A stretch of 64,000 bases of DNA from Pseudomonadales bacterium (GTDB lineage Bacteria; Pseudomonadota; Gammaproteobacteria; Pseudomonadales; IMCC2047): contig JACKNY010000001.1 of assembly GCA_024234615.1 (NCBI GenBank), forward strand, positions 896,501-960,500. The letters run 5' to 3'. Under the pieces are notes generated by a model. It worked only from the letters and a program-made list of their open reading frames with translations. It ran no database searches and had not been told where the DNA came from. The position numbers and the translations under genes were made by a program. Shown one piece after another: positions 18,809-27,440 of the stretch; positions within the stretch are counted from its first letter, which is position 1; each line of letters starts with the position of its first letter.

Positions 18809-19585
18809 TTATAGGTTGAGTTCTTCGCTACGTTTCGTTAATACTTCGTAACCGGAATGTGTGACTAAAATAGTATGTTCCCATTGCGCTGAAAGACGTT
18901 TGTCCACTGTTTCAACGGTCCAGCCGTCACGCGTTGATAGTTTGACATGGCGTTTGCCCGCATTAATCATGGGCTCGATAGTGAAGGTCATGCCAGCTTT
19001 TAATTCAATGCCAGTGTTGGGTTTGCCGTAGTGGAGGACCTGAGGATCTTCGTGGAACACCCTGCCAATACCATGGCCGCAATATTCGCGAACCACAGAA
19101 AAATGATTACTTTCGGCATAAGTCTGAATGGCGTGGCCGATATCTCCCAAGCGAATGCCCGGTTTGACCAATTTGATACCAAGATACAGGCATTCCTGGG
19201 TAACTTTTACCAAGCGTTCGGCATGAGGCGGTCTTTTACCCACAAAGAACATTTTGCTGGTATCGCCGTGATAACCGTCTTTGATGACAGTAATGTCGAT
19301 GTTAACGATATCGCCCTGCTTAAGAATTTTGGTATTACTCGGAATGCCGTGACAAACGACCTGATTAACCGAAGTACAAATTGACTTGGGAAAGCCTCGA
19401 TAATTTAATGGTGCTGGAATGGCCTGCTGTTCATTGACTATGTAGTCATGGCAAATTTTGTCTAATTCGCCAGTGGAAATGCCAGGCTGAACATGAGTTG
19501 CGATCATTTCCAGCACCTCTGCAGCCAAGCGGCCAGCGTTGCGCATTTTTTCGATTTCTTCGGGTGTCTTGATTGAGATGGACAT
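18809..19585 (-). CDS. map: Methionine aminopeptidase, type I
   Basis: A 258-residue type Ia methionine aminopeptidase, which removes the initiator Met from nascent proteins. Signature segments are VCHGIPS, DIVNIDITVIKDGYHGDTSK (metal-binding Asp pair), EYCGHGIGRVFHEDPQVLHY (His ligand) and TIEPMI and WEHTILVT (Glu ligands). The length is standard. It is the first gene of the leftward run and diverges from rpsB, an arrangement common in Gammaproteobacteria. Confidence 0.97.
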   Translation of the reverse strand: MSISIKTPEEIEKMRNAGRLAAEVLEMIATHVQPGISTGELDKICHDYIVNEQQAIPAPLNYRGFPKSICTSVNQVVCHGIPSNTKILKQGDIVNIDITVIKDGYHGDTSKMFFVGKRPPHAERLVKVTQECLYLGIKLVKPGIRLGDIGHAIQTYAESNHFSVVREYCGHGIGRVFHEDPQVLHYGKPNTGIELKAGMTFTIEPMINAGKRHVKLSTRDGWTVETVDKRLSAQWEHTILVTHSGYEVLTKRSEELNL

Positions 19586-19802
19586 AGCTTCTTACGGGCC
19601 CGGTAAATAGACTGTCGTACAGGAAAAACCAACCTTTGTACCATAAATTGGAAGTCATTTTAACCGTTTTTTTGAGCGCTGAAGCACTCATCGTGTTGTC
19701 TGGATTGAATAACCCATAACGTAGCGCCTTCTCCGCTTCAATGGAGGGCCGGTTCGCATGGCGGTAAACGCTTGGGCGGTGAGAGATTTGTTGTCTGATG
19801 TC

Positions 19803-19831
19803 TTTTCCTTGCGGGGTATTTGTGGTATAAC
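19803..19831 (+). promoter_or_regulatory. Candidate rpsB promoter with extended -10
   Basis: An extended -10 TGGTATAAC (19823-19831) lies 17 bases downstream of a weak -35 TTTTCC (19803-19808). The bases just after it (CACTGCCCGCCC) form a GC-rich discriminator, the kind seen in stringently controlled ribosomal promoters. The start would be near 19838. This is an assignment by eye. Confidence 0.45.
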
Positions 19832-19837
19832 ACTGCC

Positions 19838-20016
19838 CGCCCAAGAATGGCTAAAGCATTTTTATTCTTTAGGCTTTTTGCGCACTAACCCAGAGCGGTT
19901 TTCCGCTCTATTAAAACACACATATATCGACACATAATTCCGGGTGCCACCGACTTTGGGCGAGTGGTTGGAAGTATGGGATATATGGAGGCTTAACCCA
20001 AACTAAGAAGGTAATT
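19838..20016 (+). promoter_or_regulatory. rpsB 5' leader, probable S2 autoregulatory region
   Basis: About 180 bases precede rpsB. The leader contains a hairpin AGAGCGG-TTTT-CCGCTCT (19892-19909) and, just before the gene, a TGGG...CCCA stem around ATATATGGAGGCTTAA (about 19976-20000). In gammaproteobacteria the rpsB-tsf operon is known to be autoregulated by S2 through a conserved leader, and the GGAGG embedded in this stem fits such a control. The match to that element is from memory, not a covariance search. Confidence 0.5.
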
Positions 20017-20790
20017 ATGTCTAGAGTTTCAATGAGAGACCTGCTTAAGGCAGGTGCGCATTTTGGTCACCAAACGCGCTACTGGAATCCAAAGATGGCT
20101 CCCTACATCTTTGGTGCCCGCAATAATATTCATATTATTAATCTGGAGCACACTGTTCCGGCGCTGAATGAAGCGCTTGATGTAGTGCAAAAGCTCGCAT
20201 CTAACAAAAATAAAATACTTTTTGTGGGCACTAAGCGTGCGGCGAGTAAAATTATTAAAGAAGAAGCTGAGCGCGCAGGTATGCCCTATGTGCATCATCG
20301 TTGGTTGGGCGGCATGCTCACCAACTACAAAACAATTCGCCAATCGATCAAGCGCTATCGAGAATTAGAAGCACAAAAGAAAGATGGTACTTTCGAACAG
20401 ATCACCAAGAAAGAGCAGCTTGTGCGGATGCGCGAAATGGAAAAACTTGAGCGCAGCATTGGTGGTATCAAGGATATGGGTGGCTTACCGGATGCGCTAT
20501 TTGTGATAGATGTTGATCATGAACGGATCGCCGTTAACGAAGCCAACAAACTGGGAATTCCGGTCATTGGCGTGGTCGATACGAATAGTGACCCTGATGG
20601 CGTGGATTACGTGATACCAGGTAATGACGATGCAATTCGGTCTATTCAAATTTACATTAAGGCAGTTGCTGGCACTATTCTAGATGGCCTTACGGCTGAC
20701 ATGAGTGGTACTGACGAGTTTATTGAAGTGCCGGTAGATGCGAATGAAGCTGGCTCAGATGGTGAAGAGGTTGAAGTTACTGCTAACTAA
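20017..20790 (+). CDS. rpsB: 30S ribosomal protein S2
   Basis: A 257-residue S2. It begins MSRVSMRDLLKAGAHFGHQT, followed by RYWNPKMAPYIFGARNNIHI, HHRWLGGMLTNYKTIRQSI and GIPVIGVVDTNSDPDGVDY, all standard S2 blocks. S2 joins the 30S body late in assembly and is needed with S1 for initiation. The acidic C-terminal tail is normal. An AAGGTAA ribosome site precedes the ATG. It heads the rpsB-tsf pair, and a strong hairpin terminator at 20818-20848 separates the two genes. Confidence 0.98.
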   Translation: MSRVSMRDLLKAGAHFGHQTRYWNPKMAPYIFGARNNIHIINLEHTVPALNEALDVVQKLASNKNKILFVGTKRAASKIIKEEAERAGMPYVHHRWLGGMLTNYKTIRQSIKRYRELEAQKKDGTFEQITKKEQLVRMREMEKLERSIGGIKDMGGLPDALFVIDVDHERIAVNEANKLGIPVIGVVDTNSDPDGVDYVIPGNDDAIRSIQIYIKAVAGTILDGLTADMSGTDEFIEVPVDANEAGSDGEEVEVTAN

Positions 20791-20817
20791 CGCTAAGTGG
20801 GCAGTAAGTTGAGGTTC

Positions 20818-20848
20818 AAAAAAGGGGGCGGTGATGCTCCCTTTTTTT
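20818..20848 (+). terminator. Intrinsic terminator/attenuator between rpsB and tsf
   Basis: An A-rich left arm AAAAAAGGG continues with three further pairable bases; the loop is about six bases; the right arm CCC is followed by seven Ts. It is a classic rho-independent structure. Located between rpsB and tsf, it would make tsf expression lower than rpsB by partial read-through. Confidence 0.8.
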
Positions 20849-20929
20849 AAATAAGTATAGGTAGGCCGGACACTCGCTTGACGCGAGGTGAAAAAAGAAG
20901 GTCTCTGGAAAGACTAAGAGGTGAGTCAA

Positions 20930-21796
20930 ATGGCAGAAATAACAGCCAAAATGGTGAAAGAATTACGTGACCGTACTGGTCTCGGCATGATGGATTGTAA
21001 AAAAGCACTGTCTGAAAATGATGGTGATATCGAACAAGCAATTGAGCATCTGCGTAAATCGAGCGGCATGAAAGCAGCGAAAAAAGCGTCTCGTGTCGCC
21101 GCAGAGGGTGTTGTCGCAGCAAAAGTCGCCGATGATGGTAGCTTTGGCATACTGGTTGAAGTGAATAGCGAAACAGATTTTGTCGCGCGAGACGATAACT
21201 TCAAGGGCTTTGTCAACACGGTGCTGGAAAAGGCCTTTACTGATAAGCAAACCGATGTTGCAGCTTTAATGGCTGGTGAACTGGAAAACGCGAGAGAAGC
21301 GTTGGTGCAAAAAATTGGTGAAAATGTCAGTGTACGTCGAATTCAGGCATTTACTGCGGATAGCGGTGTGGTAGCTGCCTATGTGCATGGCAATAACCGA
21401 ATTGGTGTGCTGGTTGTCTTGCGCGCGGGTGATGAGACTTTAGGCAAAGATGTGGCGATGCATGTGGCGGCAGTTAATCCGCTGGTCGTGAAAGCTGATC
21501 AGGTATCACAGGAAGTGATCGCCAAGGAGCGGGAAATCTATACAGCACAAGCTCAGGATAGTGGTAAGCCTGCCGAAATTATTGAAAAGATGATTGACGG
21601 TAGAATGCGTAAATTCCTTTCTGAAGTCAGCTTGGTAGAGCAGCCTTTCGTTAAAGACCCTGACGTGACAGTCGGTGCGCTTTTGAAAAAGGCCGACGCC
21701 GATGTGCTCGCCATGGTTCGTTTTGAAGTGGGTGAAGGCATAGAAAAGGAAACGATTGATTTTGCCGCTGAGGTGGCCGCTCAGGCAGGTATGTAA
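20930..21796 (+). CDS. tsf: Elongation factor Ts
   Basis: A 288-residue EF-Ts, the GDP/GTP exchange factor for EF-Tu. It begins MAEITAKMVKELRDRTGLGM followed by MDCKKALSENDGD (UBA-like N-terminal domain) and has the ETDFVARDDNF core motif. The ATG at 20930 is preferred over a GTG three codons upstream because AGAGGTGA lies seven bases before it and because family members begin at this Met. Confidence 0.97.
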   Translation: MAEITAKMVKELRDRTGLGMMDCKKALSENDGDIEQAIEHLRKSSGMKAAKKASRVAAEGVVAAKVADDGSFGILVEVNSETDFVARDDNFKGFVNTVLEKAFTDKQTDVAALMAGELENAREALVQKIGENVSVRRIQAFTADSGVVAAYVHGNNRIGVLVVLRAGDETLGKDVAMHVAAVNPLVVKADQVSQEVIAKEREIYTAQAQDSGKPAEIIEKMIDGRMRKFLSEVSLVEQPFVKDPDVTVGALLKKADADVLAMVRFEVGEGIEKETIDFAAEVAAQAGM

Positions 21797-21801
21797 AATA
21801 T

Positions 21802-21825
21802 TTCGGGCAGCTAGAGCTGCCCGAA
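21802..21825 (+). terminator. Perfect hairpin between tsf and pyrH
   Basis: Eleven-base arms TTCGGGCAGCT and AGCTGCCCGAA surround a two-base centre. The following bases TTCTA are only weakly T-rich, so it may be a partial terminator or an mRNA-stabilising stem. Confidence 0.55.
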
Positions 21826-21871
21826 TTCTATCCGAGAATTAAAAATTTTTTAAAAAGGAGATTTTTACGCT

Positions 21872-22597
21872 ATGCCAAATCAAGAGCGCCAAGCTAAGTA
21901 CCAACGAGTATTGCTTAAGCTCAGTGGTGAAGCGCTAACCGGGGACGAAGCCTTTGGCATTGACCCAAAAGTGCTTGATCGGATGGCGTTGGAAATTGGG
22001 CAGCTGGTGGGTATCGGTGTGCAGGTTGGGCTGGTGCTCGGTGGTGGTAACCTTTTTCGCGGGGCGGCATTGAATGCGGCGGGCATGGATCGTGTGACCG
22101 GCGACCACATGGGCATGTTGGCAACCGTAATGAATGCGCTAGCAATGCGCGATGCTTTAGAACGATCCAATATTGCTACCCGCGTTATGTCAGCCATTCC
22201 CATGAGTGGCGTAGTTGAACATTATGATCGGCGTAATGCAATGCGCTACCTTAGCTCTGGAGATGTGGTAATATTCTCTGCTGGCACTGGTAACCCATTT
22301 TTTACTACTGATTCGGCGGCCTGCTTGCGTGGCATAGAAATCAATGCGGATGCGGTGCTCAAAGCCACTAAGGTTGATGGCGTGTATACGGATGACCCAA
22401 TGACCAACCCCGATGCCAAGAAGTATGACCGCCTGACTTATGATGAGGTTATTGAAAAACAGCTTGGCGTGATGGATTTGACTGCGATTTGTTTGGCGCG
22501 AGATCATAATATGCCATTACGTGTCTTTAATATGAAAAAATCAGGTGCGCTGGCGACGGTGGTGGTTGGTGGTGATGAAGGTACGCTGATAGAGTAG
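21872..22597 (+). CDS. pyrH: UMP kinase
   Basis: A 241-residue bacterial UMP kinase of the amino acid kinase fold, making UDP from UMP and ATP. Signatures are RVLLKLSGEALTGDEAFGID, VLGGGNLFRGA, DHMGMLATVMNALAM, FSAGTGNPFFTTDSAA and KATKVDGVYTDDP. The length matches the family. An AAAGGAG ribosome site lies about 11 bases before the ATG. It is followed by frr 22 bases later. Confidence 0.98.
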   Translation: MPNQERQAKYQRVLLKLSGEALTGDEAFGIDPKVLDRMALEIGQLVGIGVQVGLVLGGGNLFRGAALNAAGMDRVTGDHMGMLATVMNALAMRDALERSNIATRVMSAIPMSGVVEHYDRRNAMRYLSSGDVVIFSAGTGNPFFTTDSAACLRGIEINADAVLKATKVDGVYTDDPMTNPDAKKYDRLTYDEVIEKQLGVMDLTAICLARDHNMPLRVFNMKKSGALATVVVGGDEGTLIE

Positions 22598-22619
22598 CCG
22601 GATGGAAAAGAGATAAGCG

Positions 22620-23177
22620 ATGATTAATGAAATAAAAAAGGAAGCGGAACAACGCATGCACAAGGCAATAGAAGCCTTAACCGGTGCATTCAATAAAATT
22701 CGCACAGGACGTGCGCACCCCAGTATATTAGATGGCGTGCAGGTATCCTATTACGGTACTGCGACGCCGATCGGTCAAGTCGCCAATGTGACAGTAGAGG
22801 ATGGACGGACACTAGCCATTGTGCCTTGGGAAAAGCAAATGGTGCCGGAAATTGAAAAGGCCATCATGAAGTCGGACTTGGGGCTTAACCCTATGTCTTC
22901 CGGCGGTATTATTCGTGTTCCCATGCCAGCCCTGACAGAAGAAACGCGTAAAGATTTTGTTCGTCATGCGCGTTTGGAAGCTGAGAATGCGCGTGTATCG
23001 GTGAGAAATGCGCGCCGTGATGCGAACAGCGATCTAAAAGAACTATTGAAGGAAAGTGACATTACGGAAGATGAGGAACGTCGGGCACAGGATGATGTAC
23101 AAAAACTTACCGACAAGTATGTCGCAGAAATTGATCATTTTCTGAAACAAAAGGAATCTGATTTGCTAGAGATCTAG
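22620..23177 (+). CDS. frr: Ribosome recycling factor
   Basis: A 185-residue RRF, which with EF-G splits post-termination ribosomes. Signatures are KIRTGRAHPSILDGVQVSYY, MKSDLGLNPMSSGGIIRVP and TEETRKDFVRHARLEAENAR. The two-domain length is exactly that of the family. It is tightly linked to pyrH and followed by a hairpin at 23219-23241. Confidence 0.98.
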   Translation: MINEIKKEAEQRMHKAIEALTGAFNKIRTGRAHPSILDGVQVSYYGTATPIGQVANVTVEDGRTLAIVPWEKQMVPEIEKAIMKSDLGLNPMSSGGIIRVPMPALTEETRKDFVRHARLEAENARVSVRNARRDANSDLKELLKESDITEDEERRAQDDVQKLTDKYVAEIDHFLKQKESDLLEI

Positions 23178-23218
23178 TCGGGAATCAGAAGCAATTAACA
23201 AAACAAAATTAATTCTTC

Positions 23219-23241
23219 AAACCCAGGTTATGCCTGGGTTT
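23219..23241 (+). terminator. Hairpin between frr and uppS
   Basis: Nine-base arms AAACCCAGG and CCTGGGTTT have the loop TTATG. The downstream CGTGTTTGTT is only modestly T-rich, so it may be a weak terminator separating translation genes from the uppS run. Confidence 0.5.
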
Positions 23242-23268
23242 CGTGTTTGTTAGAGCCAAAGGGATACG

Positions 23269-24036
23269 ATGCGTAGTACAACCTCTACCCAGACCGCAGA
23301 AGCACCCCCTAGCGTAAGGCCCCCGCGCCATGTTGCTATCATTATGGACGGCAATAATCGGTGGGCAAAAAAAAGAGGCTTGCCGAGAGGCGCTGGCCAT
23401 AAAGCTGGTGTTGAGTCGGTACGCAGGGTTCTGGAAGCCTGTGCCGAGCAAGGGGTAGAAGTACTTACACTCTTTGCTTTTAGTAGCGAGAACTGGCGAC
23501 GACCGCAAGCTGAAGTCAGTACCCTAATGTCTTTGCTGCTGAACGCGCTTAAGCGGGAAGTAAAGCGGCTCAATAAAAATAATATCCGGCTGCGCGTGAT
23601 AGGTAATCGCGATCGTTTTAGCGAGACGATTCAGAAACATATGGCGGAAGCTGAAAAGTTAACTGCAAATAATAGCCAATTTACCGTCGTGATCGCCGCA
23701 GATTATGGCGGTCAGTGGGACATTACGCAGGCGACCCAGAAAATAGCATCGATGGTTGTCTCTGGAGAGCTGCAGTTATCGGAGATTAATGCCGAGATGA
23801 TCCAGTCAAAAATCGCCATTGGTGATTTGCCAGCACCTGACCTGTGTATTCGTACCGGAGGTGAACAGCGTATCAGTAATTTTCTGCTGTGGCAGATGGC
23901 CTATACCGAGCTGTATTTTACCGACATACTCTGGCCAGATTTTGATAAGGACGAGTTTTTAAAAGCACTACAGGACTACCGCAGCAGGGATCGTCGTTTC
24001 GGTCGCACCAGCGACACGGATACTGCTACGTGTTAA
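23269..24036 (+). CDS. uppS: Undecaprenyl diphosphate synthase (cis-prenyltransferase)
   Basis: A 255-residue cis-prenyltransferase making the C55 carrier lipid for peptidoglycan and LPS. Signatures are HVAIIMDGNNRWAKKRGLPR (catalytic Asp in MDGN), LTLFAFSSENWRRP, the DYGGQWDI region and PDLCIRTGGEQRISNFLLWQ. An N-terminal extension of about 20 residues (STTSTQTAEAPPSVRPP) precedes the catalytic domain. The stop overlaps the cdsA start by seven bases. Confidence 0.97.
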   Translation: MRSTTSTQTAEAPPSVRPPRHVAIIMDGNNRWAKKRGLPRGAGHKAGVESVRRVLEACAEQGVEVLTLFAFSSENWRRPQAEVSTLMSLLLNALKREVKRLNKNNIRLRVIGNRDRFSETIQKHMAEAEKLTANNSQFTVVIAADYGGQWDITQATQKIASMVVSGELQLSEINAEMIQSKIAIGDLPAPDLCIRTGGEQRISNFLLWQMAYTELYFTDILWPDFDKDEFLKALQDYRSRDRRFGRTSDTDTATC

Positions 24037-24845
24037 AGCAAAGAATTATCACTGCGCTGATTCTCGCTCCGCTTGTCATTGCCGGAATTATTTACCTGTC
24101 ACCTAAAATGTTTAGCGTTGCTGCGTTGGTAGTAATACTGCTGGGCGCTTGGGAGTGGGCAGGATTATCTGGCTTCTCGAATTATAAGAAAATAGTCTAC
24201 CTTGTTCTGGTGACGGTAGGCTGTTTTTTGATAGCGGAATTTAATCATCAGATGCAGCTTTGGGTGCTCTATGTGGCGGTACCTATTTGGCTGTTAATCG
24301 GTTATTGGGTAGTTGGATACCCGGATAGTGCGGTTTATTGGGCTAGCTCTTTGCGAAGGGCGTTGTTAGGTATTGCAATTTTATTACCCGCCTGGACGAG
24401 TCTGACTCTATTGAAGCAGATGCGTATGGATGGTCTATTGATTTTGCTATTAATGCTCATTATTTGGGGCGCGGATATTGGTGCTTATTTTAGTGGTCGC
24501 GCCTGGGGCGGGAAAAAGCTAGCGTTTCGGGTAAGTCCGGGTAAAACTTGGGCCGGTGCTTATGGCGGCTTGCTGTCGGCGCTCATGGCGTGCTGGCTTT
24601 TTGCGACGGTATTTGGTGTGATGCAGAGCGAACGGTTAACGGACTGGTTATGGTTTGCGTTACTGGCATTTATAACAGCAACTGTTTCTATCGTGGGGGA
24701 TCTAACCGAGAGTATGGTGAAGCGTCAGCAGGGGGTTAAGGATAGCGGTGCGTTATTGCCGGGGCATGGTGGCATAATGGATCGTATTGATAGCCTTGTT
24801 GCGGGACTTCCTTTCTACACACTACTCATGATACAGATAGGCTGA
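24030..24845 (+). CDS. cdsA: Phosphatidate cytidylyltransferase
   Basis: A 271-residue inner-membrane enzyme making CDP-diacylglycerol from phosphatidic acid and CTP. It is mostly hydrophobic, with about eight membrane helices. The C-terminal family signature is present: VGDLTESMVKRQQGVKDSG followed by LLPGHGGIMDRIDSL. The start is GTG at 24030, overlapping the end of uppS. No ATG suitable for the N-terminal sequence LKQRIITALILAPLVIAG is available. Confidence 0.96.
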   Translation: MLKQRIITALILAPLVIAGIIYLSPKMFSVAALVVILLGAWEWAGLSGFSNYKKIVYLVLVTVGCFLIAEFNHQMQLWVLYVAVPIWLLIGYWVVGYPDSAVYWASSLRRALLGIAILLPAWTSLTLLKQMRMDGLLILLLMLIIWGADIGAYFSGRAWGGKKLAFRVSPGKTWAGAYGGLLSALMACWLFATVFGVMQSERLTDWLWFALLAFITATVSIVGDLTESMVKRQQGVKDSGALLPGHGGIMDRIDSLVAGLPFYTLLMIQIG

Positions 24846-24851
24846 TAGCGA

Positions 24852-26039
24852 ATGCAACGCATCCTAAAACAGATAACGATTCTGGGGTCTACGGGGTCTA
24901 TTGGCCTTAGTACGCTCGATGTTATCGCGCGCCATCCTGATCGATATCAGGTCTTCGCGCTGACGGCAAATATCAGCGTAGAAAAGCTGGCCGAACAAAT
25001 TATTGCTTTTCGTCCTAGATATGCAGTGTTACGGGATGCGGAATCAGCTGAACTTCTCGAACAGCGTTTGTCCAATACGGACTCTGATACAGAGTTGTTG
25101 GTGGGTGATGGAGCGTTGCAGCAGGTGGCGGCAGATGCACAAGTAGATTACGTGATGGCCGCAATAGTAGGTGGTGCTGGTTTGCTACCCACCTTGGCGG
25201 CGGTCAAAGCAGGTAAACGGGTTTTACTTGCTAATAAAGAAGCATTGGTTATGTCTGGTGAGCTATTTATGCAGGCTGCCAGTGACTCGGGAGCAGAACT
25301 GCTGCCTATCGACAGTGAGCATAACGCGATTTTCCAATGTCTGCCAGCAACCTACCAGTCGGGTCTCAGTGCGCCAGGTGTTAGACGCATAGTGCTTACC
25401 GGCTCAGGTGGTCCGTTCAGAGATTTGCCATTAACAGCACTCGTGGATGTTACCCCGGAACAGGCATGTGCTCACCCGAATTGGTCGATGGGTCAGAAAA
25501 TTTCAGTAGATTCCGCCACTATGATGAATAAGGGGCTTGAACTGATCGAAGCATGTTGGTTATTCAACGCATCCTATAAACAAATTGAGATTCTCATTCA
25601 CCGACAAAGCGTAATTCATTCAATGGTTGAATATCATGATGGCTCTGTGTTGGCGCAAATGGGTAACCCCGACATGCGAACCCCGATTGCTTATGGGTTA
25701 GGTTGGCCGGATCGTATTGAGTCGGGCGTCAGTTCGCTGGATCTGGTGCAGATAGCGCAATTGGATTTCGAGGCGCTCGATCGGGTGCGGTTTCCATGTG
25801 TGAAGCTGGCCGAACAGGCGATCGCTGAGGGTGGCACAGTTACCACCGCGCTCAATGCCGCGAATGAAATTGCAGTAGCCGCATTTTTAAACCGACGTAT
25901 CCCTTTTCCGGCTATTGCTCAGGTAGTTAATGAAGTGTTGCAGCAGTACCAGGGGCGGCAAGCTGATAGTATTGCGCATATATTAGAGCAGGATCAGTTG
26001 GCGCGCGAGTTGGCGTTACGGCAGATAGAGCAACATTAA
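24852..26039 (+). CDS. dxr: 1-deoxy-D-xylulose 5-phosphate reductoisomerase
   Basis: A 395-residue DXR, the second step of the MEP isoprenoid pathway (DXP plus NADPH to MEP). Signatures are ITILGSTGSIGLSTLDVI (NADPH binding), LLANKEALVMSGELF, LLPIDSEHNAIFQCL (metal-binding Asp and Glu) and KISVDSATMMNKGLELIEA. The length is standard. Its stop TAA is followed immediately by the rseP ATG. With ispD and ispF at the right edge, the window holds three MEP-pathway genes. Confidence 0.98.
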   Translation: MQRILKQITILGSTGSIGLSTLDVIARHPDRYQVFALTANISVEKLAEQIIAFRPRYAVLRDAESAELLEQRLSNTDSDTELLVGDGALQQVAADAQVDYVMAAIVGGAGLLPTLAAVKAGKRVLLANKEALVMSGELFMQAASDSGAELLPIDSEHNAIFQCLPATYQSGLSAPGVRRIVLTGSGGPFRDLPLTALVDVTPEQACAHPNWSMGQKISVDSATMMNKGLELIEACWLFNASYKQIEILIHRQSVIHSMVEYHDGSVLAQMGNPDMRTPIAYGLGWPDRIESGVSSLDLVQIAQLDFEALDRVRFPCVKLAEQAIAEGGTVTTALNAANEIAVAAFLNRRIPFPAIAQVVNEVLQQYQGRQADSIAHILEQDQLARELALRQIEQH

Positions 26040-27395
26040 ATGAATATTATTCAAATAGTATTGGCCACCCTGGTAACGCTGGGTATTTTGGTCACTATTC
26101 ATGAGTACGGCCATTTTTGGGTGGCGCGTCGCTGTGGCGTTAAAGTGCTCCGGTTTTCCGTCGGCTTTGGTCGCGCCCTCTATAGCTGGCGTGATCGTCA
26201 CGGCACAGAGTTCGTGCTTGCGGCGATTCCGTTAGGAGGCTACGTCAAAATGCTCGACGAGCGTGAAGGGGATGTCGCACCGGAGGATGCGAAGTATGCC
26301 TTTAATCGCCAATCGGTTGGGAAACGCATCGCTGTCGTAGTCGCCGGACCGCTAGCGAACTTTCTCTTTGCAATAGTCGCGTATTGGTTGCTCTTTGTTG
26401 TGGGGGTTAATACGGTAGTACCTGTTATTGGCGACGTTAAGCCCGATTCGATGGCGGCGCGTGCGGGGTTACAGAAAGGGCAGGAAATTACCGCTGTGGG
26501 TGATGTCAGGACAACTACCTGGCAAGCCATCAATATTCAATTGTTAGGCTATATTGGCGATAGCGGCGAATTGCTGTTAACAACCCGAGCACTCAATGGT
26601 GAGATAGAGCAACGCTCGACACTGCTGCTCGATAATTGGTTAAGAGGCGTAGAGCAACCCGATCCACTCGAGGATATGGGCGTTAAGCCCTATGTGCCGC
26701 CAATACCGCCTATAGTAGGGCAAGTTTTAGAGCAAAGCGCAGGCGAGCGCGCAGGCTTAAAGGCACAGGATAAAATTACTACTTTGGATGGCGATGCCAT
26801 TGATGAATGGCAAACCTTTGTTGCCAAGATCAAGGCGCATCCACAGCAGCCCGTGCTCCTGGGAGTTGAGCGGGATAACCAGTCCTTGTTAATTACCGTA
26901 ACCCCAGACGCTAAACAGCTAGAAACTGGTGAAGTGGTCGGGTATTTGGGCGTTGGCGCCAAAGCCTTCGAGTGGCCAGCCGAGATGCGGCGAGACATTA
27001 AGTATTCCGTATTTTCTGCCTGGGCACCCGCTCTTGGCAGAACTTGGGAGATGTCCGCGTTAACCCTAGCATCGCTAAAAAAGATGCTGGTTGGCATGAT
27101 TTCAATTAAAAACTTGAGTGGACCGATAACCATTGCTAAAGTGGCGGGCGCTTCTGTGGATAAAGGAATTGAGCCCTTTTTAAACTTTTTGGCGTATCTA
27201 AGTATTAGCTTGGGGCTGATTAATATTCTGCCTATTCCGGTACTTGATGGCGGACATTTGATGTATTATCTCGTGGAACTTGTGCGCGGCCGACCGGTAT
27301 CGGAAAAAGTACAGATGATGGGCCTGCGCATTGGCATGAGCATTATTATGGCGCTGATGCTGTTGGCGTTATACAACGATTTGGCGCGGCTTTAG
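26040..27395 (+). CDS. rseP: Site-2 zinc metalloprotease RseP
   Basis: A 451-residue RseP, the intramembrane protease that cuts anti-sigma-E factor RseA after DegS. The zinc motif is HEYGH (His21, Glu22, His25) in the first membrane helix, and the third ligand is in NILPIPVLDGGH near residue 400. Two periplasmic PDZ domains lie between. It begins directly after the dxr stop codon and is followed by bamA 45 bases later, the usual arrangement. Confidence 0.97.
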   Translation: MNIIQIVLATLVTLGILVTIHEYGHFWVARRCGVKVLRFSVGFGRALYSWRDRHGTEFVLAAIPLGGYVKMLDEREGDVAPEDAKYAFNRQSVGKRIAVVVAGPLANFLFAIVAYWLLFVVGVNTVVPVIGDVKPDSMAARAGLQKGQEITAVGDVRTTTWQAINIQLLGYIGDSGELLLTTRALNGEIEQRSTLLLDNWLRGVEQPDPLEDMGVKPYVPPIPPIVGQVLEQSAGERAGLKAQDKITTLDGDAIDEWQTFVAKIKAHPQQPVLLGVERDNQSLLITVTPDAKQLETGEVVGYLGVGAKAFEWPAEMRRDIKYSVFSAWAPALGRTWEMSALTLASLKKMLVGMISIKNLSGPITIAKVAGASVDKGIEPFLNFLAYLSISLGLINILPIPVLDGGHLMYYLVELVRGRPVSEKVQMMGLRIGMSIIMALMLLALYNDLARL

Positions 27396-27440
27396 CGTCG
27401 GCGAAAGATTAAGTAATAATAATCAACATACAAGAAAAAT

